NCBI RefSeq assembly: GCF_947250645.1
Contig: NZ_OX366334.1
Span: 248,001 to 312,000 of the forward strand
From: Wolbachia endosymbiont (group B) of Eucosma cana
GTDB lineage: Bacteria > Pseudomonadota > Alphaproteobacteria > Rickettsiales > Anaplasmataceae
Direction of reading: 5' to 3'
DNA: 64,000 bases
The notes beneath the pieces are model-generated. The model did no database searches, was not told where the DNA came from, and worked only from the letters and a program-made list of their open reading frames with translations. Both the position numbers and the translations under genes were made by a program. This document shows, piece by piece, positions 56,848 through 64,000 of this stretch. Each line of letters opens with the position of its first letter. Positions within the stretch are counted from its first letter, which is position 1.

Positions 56848-57336
56848 GTGATTAAGATAATAGGTCTAGATCCAGGAATAAGCAAAACTGGTTGGGCAAT
56901 TATCAATCTGGAAGAAAAAAATAGTATTGAATTTTTGGGTGGTGGTGCCATATCAACTGATAGTAAGTTGGGTACAGGTGAGCGTTTACATATAATTTTT
57001 GAAGAATTAAAGAAAGTAATTTCTCTATACTCTCCAAATGAAGCTGCAGTAGAGAAAATTTTTGTTAATAAGAACCCAAAATCTTCGCTAACTTTAGGAT
57101 ATGCAAGAGCGATTGCAATTTTAGTATTACAAATGACGGATTTACCCATGAATGAATATGATGCAAACTATATAAAAAAGAGCATTACTGGAAATGGTCA
57201 TGCTGATAAGGGTCAGATTATATTTATGGTAAAGCAAATAGTTAAAAGCTCAAATATAAAATGTCACCATACTGCTGATGCTCTTGCTACAGCAATTTGT
57301 CATGCTTATACGAGAAATTCTTGTTTTATTGAATAG
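56848..57336 (+). CDS. ruvC: Crossover junction endodeoxyribonuclease RuvC
   Basis: RuvC cuts Holliday junctions. The 162-residue protein has the catalytic acids in GLDPGISKTGW, AAVEKIF and HHTADALATAICHA. The GTG start at 56848 abuts the ctaE stop, so translation is probably coupled. It converges with ruvX at 57362, which encodes a second RNase H-fold protein. Confidence 0.95.
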   Translation: MIKIIGLDPGISKTGWAIINLEEKNSIEFLGGGAISTDSKLGTGERLHIIFEELKKVISLYSPNEAAVEKIFVNKNPKSSLTLGYARAIAILVLQMTDLPMNEYDANYIKKSITGNGHADKGQIIFMVKQIVKSSNIKCHHTADALATAICHAYTRNSCFIE

Positions 57337-57361
57337 TTTTACATGAATTCAGTTAAAAAAA

Positions 57362-57829
57362 CTATTTGATGGTATTTATCTTATCTAACGTTCGTTGCAG
57401 AATAATACATGCAGCAATTTTATCATCTATTTTTTTTGATTTTGTGATTGATATTCCAGTAATTTTTAGTGCGTGAGTTGCAAGAGATGTTGATAGACTT
57501 TCGTCTTGTAGGTATATGTGTACTTTACATTTTTTTATTATTTTATTTGCAAACTGGATTATTGCTTTACACCATTCAGTCTCTTGGTCATCTATTTTGA
57601 ATGGTAGTCCTATTACCATTGATCCAGCTTCATTTTCTTTAAGCACTCTATTTAGATAACCTAAATCTTTGCTCATATTTCTTCTATAATATATACTATG
57701 AGCTGTAGCTATAAGCTGTGTTTTATCACTAAATGCTATGCCTATTTGTTTTTCTCCCATATCAAGGCACATTATACGTTTATCTCTTGGAATAGACTTT
57801 AGAAATTCATCTGGATTTCTATGTAGCAT
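57362..57829 (-). CDS. ruvX: Putative pre-16S rRNA nuclease / YqgF-family resolvase
   Basis: YqgF proteins have an RNase H fold and act in 16S rRNA 5' maturation. The 155-residue protein has CLDMGEKQIGIAFSD, VIGLPFKID, and YLQDESLSTSLATHAL with the family acids. The C-terminal DDKIAACIILQ helix completes the domain. It stands on the strand opposite ruvC, 25 bp away. Confidence 0.9.
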   Translation of the reverse strand: MLHRNPDEFLKSIPRDKRIMCLDMGEKQIGIAFSDKTQLIATAHSIYYRRNMSKDLGYLNRVLKENEAGSMVIGLPFKIDDQETEWCKAIIQFANKIIKKCKVHIYLQDESLSTSLATHALKITGISITKSKKIDDKIAACIILQRTLDKINTIK

Positions 57830-57886
57830 CTATGAAAACATAACTTTTGTACAATTGTATTTTTGTGACAGTAAGTTATGTACAGT

Positions 57887-59671
57887 CTACTGGCATGATA
57901 GACATTCATCATAATTAATATCTGTTTTTTGTTGCAATATTTCACTTTTTTTGAATATGTCATGTGAGACCTTGTCAGCTCTCTGCATTGATTGTGATCT
58001 GCAGTAATACAAGCTTTTTAATCCTTTTTTCCAAGCAAGCATATGTATTTTATGTAAGTAACGTTTATGCACATTGGCAGGTAAGAACAGATTTACTGAT
58101 TGAGATTGACAAATATAAGGAGTTCTATCGCTTGCATGTTCTATGATCCATTGTTGATCAAGTTCGTATGCTGTTTTAAATGTCAGTTTTTCATGCTTGC
58201 TAAGAAAATCTAAATGCTGAACAGAACCCTCATTTGTTGAAATTGAGGACCATGTTTCATCATTGTCTTGATTTTTTTCTGCTAGTAGTTTTTGCAAGAA
58301 TTTATTTCGTACTACAAATGAACCTGTCAGTGTCTTCTGTATAAATACGTTTGCTGCATATGGCTCTATTCCAGGAGAAGTGTTGCCTGCGATAATCGAA
58401 ATTGAGGCAGTTGGAGCAATAGCGAGCTTATGTGTAAACCTTTCCATTAGATCGATTTCTTTAGCGTCAAGACATGGCCCTTTTTCTTCTGCTAATTTTT
58501 TAGAAACTACATCCGCTTGCTCGCGCAAATGCTTAAATACTTTTTTATTCCATTGTTGGGCTGTTACTGATTCAAAAGGAACCATTTTACTTTGTAAAAA
58601 TGAATGAAAACCCATCACGCCAAGACCGATACTACGCTCTCTTATTGCGGAATATTTTGCTCGCTGTATTTCATTTGGTGCTTGGTTTATGAAATCCTCT
58701 AATACATTATCAAGAAAACGCATTATATCTTCTATGAAAAGCTCATTATCTTTCCATTCTTCGTAGTATTCAAGATTTACGGATGATAAACAACATACAG
58801 CAGTGCGTGACTTTTTCAGGTGATCGTAACCTGTAGTTAAAGTTATTTCACTGCATAGGTTTGACATTTTGATGTCTAAGTTGAGTTTTTTGTAAGATTC
58901 TGGCTTATTGTTATTTGTTGCATCAAGGAAAATAATGTAAGGTTCTCCAGTTTCAACTCTTGCTGTTAGTATTTTAATCCATATATCCCGTGCTTTTACT
59001 GTTGAAATAACTTTATTGTTATGAGGGCTTATTAAATCCCATTCTTGATCATCTTCAACAGCTTGCATAAACTTATCTGTTACTATTACAGCATGATGTA
59101 TATTTAATGCTTTGCGATTTGGGTCACCACCAGTTGGCTTACGTAAATCTAGAAACTCTTCTATTTCTGGATGCCATACAGGAAGATAAACTGCTGAGCT
59201 TCCTCTTCTTAAGGATCCTTGGCTGATTGCAAGCGTCAGAGCGTTTTGTACTACGATAAATGGCACAATTCCTGATGTTTTACCGCTACCTTTGACACTT
59301 TCACCAATTGAACGTAAATTTCCCCAATAACTACCTATTCCACCACCACGTGCAGCGAGCCAAACATTTTCATTCCATAGATCAACTATTCCCTTCAAGC
59401 TATCTTCAGTTTCATTAAGAAAGCAGGAAATAGGCAATCCTCTTTTGGTACCGCCGTTACTAAGTATTGGTGTTGAAGGCATGAACCACAAGTTGCTCAT
59501 GTAATCATAAAGACGTTGTGCATGTTTTCTATCATCAGAATAGTAATTAGCAATACGTATAAAGAGATCTTGATAACTTTCATTTTCTATTAAATACCTA
59601 TCCAATAGAACTGCTTTTCCAAAATCGGTTAATTTACTATCTTTTGCGTAATTAATAGTAATGTAATTCAT
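57887..59671 (-). CDS. nrdA: Ribonucleoside-diphosphate reductase, alpha subunit
   Basis: The enzyme makes dNDPs with the NrdB radical subunit. The 594-residue protein has the redox cysteine in GLPISCFLNE, the active-site NLCSE (asparagine, thiyl-radical cysteine, glutamate), the partner cysteine in CCLSSVNL, and the C-terminal thioredoxin-interacting CLSC (in DECLSCQ). The N-terminal ATP-cone that gives activity control in E. coli NrdA is absent: the protein begins almost at the catalytic domain. nrdB is not in the window. Confidence 0.94.
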   Translation of the reverse strand: MNYITINYAKDSKLTDFGKAVLLDRYLIENESYQDLFIRIANYYSDDRKHAQRLYDYMSNLWFMPSTPILSNGGTKRGLPISCFLNETEDSLKGIVDLWNENVWLAARGGGIGSYWGNLRSIGESVKGSGKTSGIVPFIVVQNALTLAISQGSLRRGSSAVYLPVWHPEIEEFLDLRKPTGGDPNRKALNIHHAVIVTDKFMQAVEDDQEWDLISPHNNKVISTVKARDIWIKILTARVETGEPYIIFLDATNNNKPESYKKLNLDIKMSNLCSEITLTTGYDHLKKSRTAVCCLSSVNLEYYEEWKDNELFIEDIMRFLDNVLEDFINQAPNEIQRAKYSAIRERSIGLGVMGFHSFLQSKMVPFESVTAQQWNKKVFKHLREQADVVSKKLAEEKGPCLDAKEIDLMERFTHKLAIAPTASISIIAGNTSPGIEPYAANVFIQKTLTGSFVVRNKFLQKLLAEKNQDNDETWSSISTNEGSVQHLDFLSKHEKLTFKTAYELDQQWIIEHASDRTPYICQSQSVNLFLPANVHKRYLHKIHMLAWKKGLKSLYYCRSQSMQRADKVSHDIFKKSEILQQKTDINYDECLSCQ

Positions 59672-59719
59672 AAGGCTCCTTTTATGATAATATAGAAATT
59701 TATTTGAGCGATTTCTCGA

Positions 59720-60790
59720 TTAAGTTGTTAAATTTTTTTGTGGATACTGTAATGCAAACAAGATACCATCAACTTGGCTGCCATATATTTTACAGTAACT
59801 CATTTGACTTATTTGCATATTTGTTTCTTTTGCAACATGCTGAATATAATCTTCTGAGTGACGAAAATAATCTCCTTTGTTTACAAAGTCAATACCTTTA
59901 CTTTCCTTTCTTCTTACTAAACATACAATAATCCCTTTTTTGTTTGTCAATCCTTTTGCTAGTTCCAATTCTGCTAGAAAATCATGTAGATAGTGTAGCA
60001 CTTCAGCAAAGATAATTACATCATATTGCTGATTCTTCTCTTGTTTAAGAAATTCTTTCATTTCTGTATGTATTAACTCATCGTAAACAGGTTTACCTTT
60101 TATAAGGCATCCTCTTGCAATATTGAGCATTCTATTTGAGATGTCAACTCCTGTTATGCGACTTCTAATATTACTTATTTTTAGGAAGTGACCACATATT
60201 CCAGTACCGCAACCAAGGTCGAGTATATTCAGTTCAGAAGTGGAGTTGTTAAAGACTTTTGTAATTATCATGTGTATGAGTTCATGCCCTCTGTATTGTT
60301 TGGCAATTAGCCAATGCTCAACAAAATATTCACCTGTGTAATCAAAATATTGCTTTATGAGATTTTTAGGCAATTCTACGATATCTGATGTGTTTGTTAT
60401 TTTTTTTAAGTAGTAAGAAGCTTCTTTGTGACTACTATCTAATTTTAACGTCTTTGTTAAATAATTATAAGCTTTATTAGTATTTCCTACTGCAAAATGA
60501 CATCTTCCAATATTATACCAGATTATAGGTAAATTGGGGTAGAATATGCTAATTAACCAAAATCTTAACTTTGCATCTGATATATTACCTTTATAGAAGT
60601 GATATAACCCGATTTCAATGTTGGTATTTAACAGGTTTTTAGATTTTTCAAGAAGCACTATAGTTTCTTTATGGAGAGTATTGTATTTATCCATAATGAA
60701 ATTTTTTACTTTTTTAATGTTTAATAAGCCAGTAAGCTTAGATATAAAATTTAAAGCAAAGTTTTTTATAAGAGATAGATTACTTTTCAT
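59720..60790 (-). CDS. SAM-dependent methyltransferase with TPR-like N-terminus
   Basis: The 356-residue protein has TPR-like helical repeats at about residues 55-135 (IGLYHFYKGNISDAKLRFWL; IGRCHFAVGNTNKAYNYLTK). A class I methyltransferase domain starts with motif I ILDLGCGTGICGHFL, then TGVDISNRMLNIA and YDVIIFAEVLHYL. The substrate cannot be read. It lies downstream of the rRNA promoter on the opposite strand and about 50 bp upstream of nrdA on the same strand. Confidence 0.85.
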   Translation of the reverse strand: MKSNLSLIKNFALNFISKLTGLLNIKKVKNFIMDKYNTLHKETIVLLEKSKNLLNTNIEIGLYHFYKGNISDAKLRFWLISIFYPNLPIIWYNIGRCHFAVGNTNKAYNYLTKTLKLDSSHKEASYYLKKITNTSDIVELPKNLIKQYFDYTGEYFVEHWLIAKQYRGHELIHMIITKVFNNSTSELNILDLGCGTGICGHFLKISNIRSRITGVDISNRMLNIARGCLIKGKPVYDELIHTEMKEFLKQEKNQQYDVIIFAEVLHYLHDFLAELELAKGLTNKKGIIVCLVRRKESKGIDFVNKGDYFRHSEDYIQHVAKETNMQISQMSYCKIYGSQVDGILFALQYPQKNLTT

Positions 60791-60969
60791 ACATTAGAAA
60801 TACTCCAAATGTTCATTGTCATTTTTAGGTAACTAATTTTAACACATTTTATCTTACAAAATATCTTTTTCATTAATTTTTCTGTACATATCAATTTATA
60901 GAATATTTCTCAGATTTTACTGTTTAAGATTGTTGATAATAATAGGTAAATGTTTTGTATAAAAAGGCG

Positions 60970-60998
60970 TTGACATATGATTTATCAGATTGTAACAT
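60970..60998 (+). promoter_or_regulatory. Strong sigma-70-type promoter of the 23S-5S rRNA unit
   Basis: Consensus TTGACA at 60970-60975 and TAACAT at 60993-60998 are separated by 17 bp. They lie about 110 bp before the 23S start. No 16S or tRNA gene lies in between, so 23S-5S has its own promoter. Confidence 0.75.
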
Positions 60999-61107
60999 AT
61001 AAAAGATTAGTTTTTAGATGTTTGAAAAGTTTTATGGTAGAGATTATTTAATCTCAATTCAATTGTAAGTTAATATTTAACTCTGCATATTCTACATATA
61101 GTCAGAT

Positions 61108-63872
<2,765 letters not shown>

Positions 63873-63936
63873 TTTCTATATGTGCATATGCAGTGTTAAA
63901 TATTAAATTAAAATTTGTTAAGTCAGAAATTTTTGT

Positions 63937-64000
63937 TGACTTGGTGGCTATAGCAAAAATGAACCACCCGATCTCATTTCGAACTCGGAAGTGAAACTTT
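63937..64000 (+). rRNA. rrf: 5S ribosomal RNA (3' end outside window)
   Basis: TTGGTGGCTATAGC, AACCACCCGATCTC and CGAACTCGGAAGTGAAAC follow the order and spacing of the 5' half of 5S rRNA. The gene is cut by the window edge. The start is estimated by alignment to the E. coli 5S start. Confidence 0.92.

Overview
The window is from a Wolbachia-like endosymbiont (Alphaproteobacteria, Rickettsiales). The reasons are the low GC content, the reduced set of metabolic genes, the many decayed insertion sequences, ankyrin/coiled-coil orphan proteins, an extra VirB8-like protein, WO-prophage-type genes (radC with XRE regulators, a large serine recombinase) and a 23S-5S rRNA unit with no 16S gene in front of it. 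The assignment is by recognition of gene families, not by a database search; the strain cannot be named.

Layout. 1-16055 is mostly housekeeping: trxB (cut by the window edge), an ankyrin/coiled-coil membrane protein, ubiB, divergent znuC/znuA, a small twin-CX3C orphan, rpmG, RNase E/G, dnaK, bolA, metC overlapping murE, miaA and an orphan. 16183-22016 is an accessory island: radC, two XRE regulators (the second broken by an IS3-type element that itself carries an IS630-type element), an unrecognised 346-aa gene and an IS4-type ruin. 22336-26795 is again chromosomal (MrpD/NuoN-like antiporter subunit, VirB8-like protein, an orphan, holB, tsaC). 26875-32060 is a second graveyard: a serine recombinase without its catalytic half, an intact IS3-type element, pieces of two IS110-type elements and one whole IS110-type element. 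32194-46541 alternates orphan membrane and coiled-coil proteins (candidate effectors) with xth, hemD, a phosphohexomutase, cvpA and ribE. It ends with a membrane gene split by a second IS630-type copy and a nusB remnant next to a second IS110-type copy. 48073-64000 is housekeeping: pheS, glmU, three tandem outer-membrane proteins, rplU-rpmA, tRNA-Ile, metK, two TenA paralogues, ctaE, ruvC, ruvX, nrdA, a methyltransferase and 23S-5S rRNA.

Genes that work together: metC and murE overlap and could both serve lipid II precursor synthesis; znuA and znuC form a zinc importer (no permease gene here); rplU and rpmA are the usual L21-L27 pair.

Most unusual observations: (i) a palindromic repeat inserted in frame inside murE; (ii) a 59-61 bp hairpin family whose stems change in a compensatory way around a conserved loop; (iii) a conserved structured non-coding segment 3' of the IS110-type transposases, a bridge-RNA candidate; (iv) a 98-aa protein with the twin CX3C pattern of mitochondrial small Tim chaperones; (v) two adjacent orphan proteins ending in the same PSKG tail; (vi) three tandem outer-membrane genes, each later copy preceded by a scar of the glmU 3' end, with a T-run frameshift in the third.
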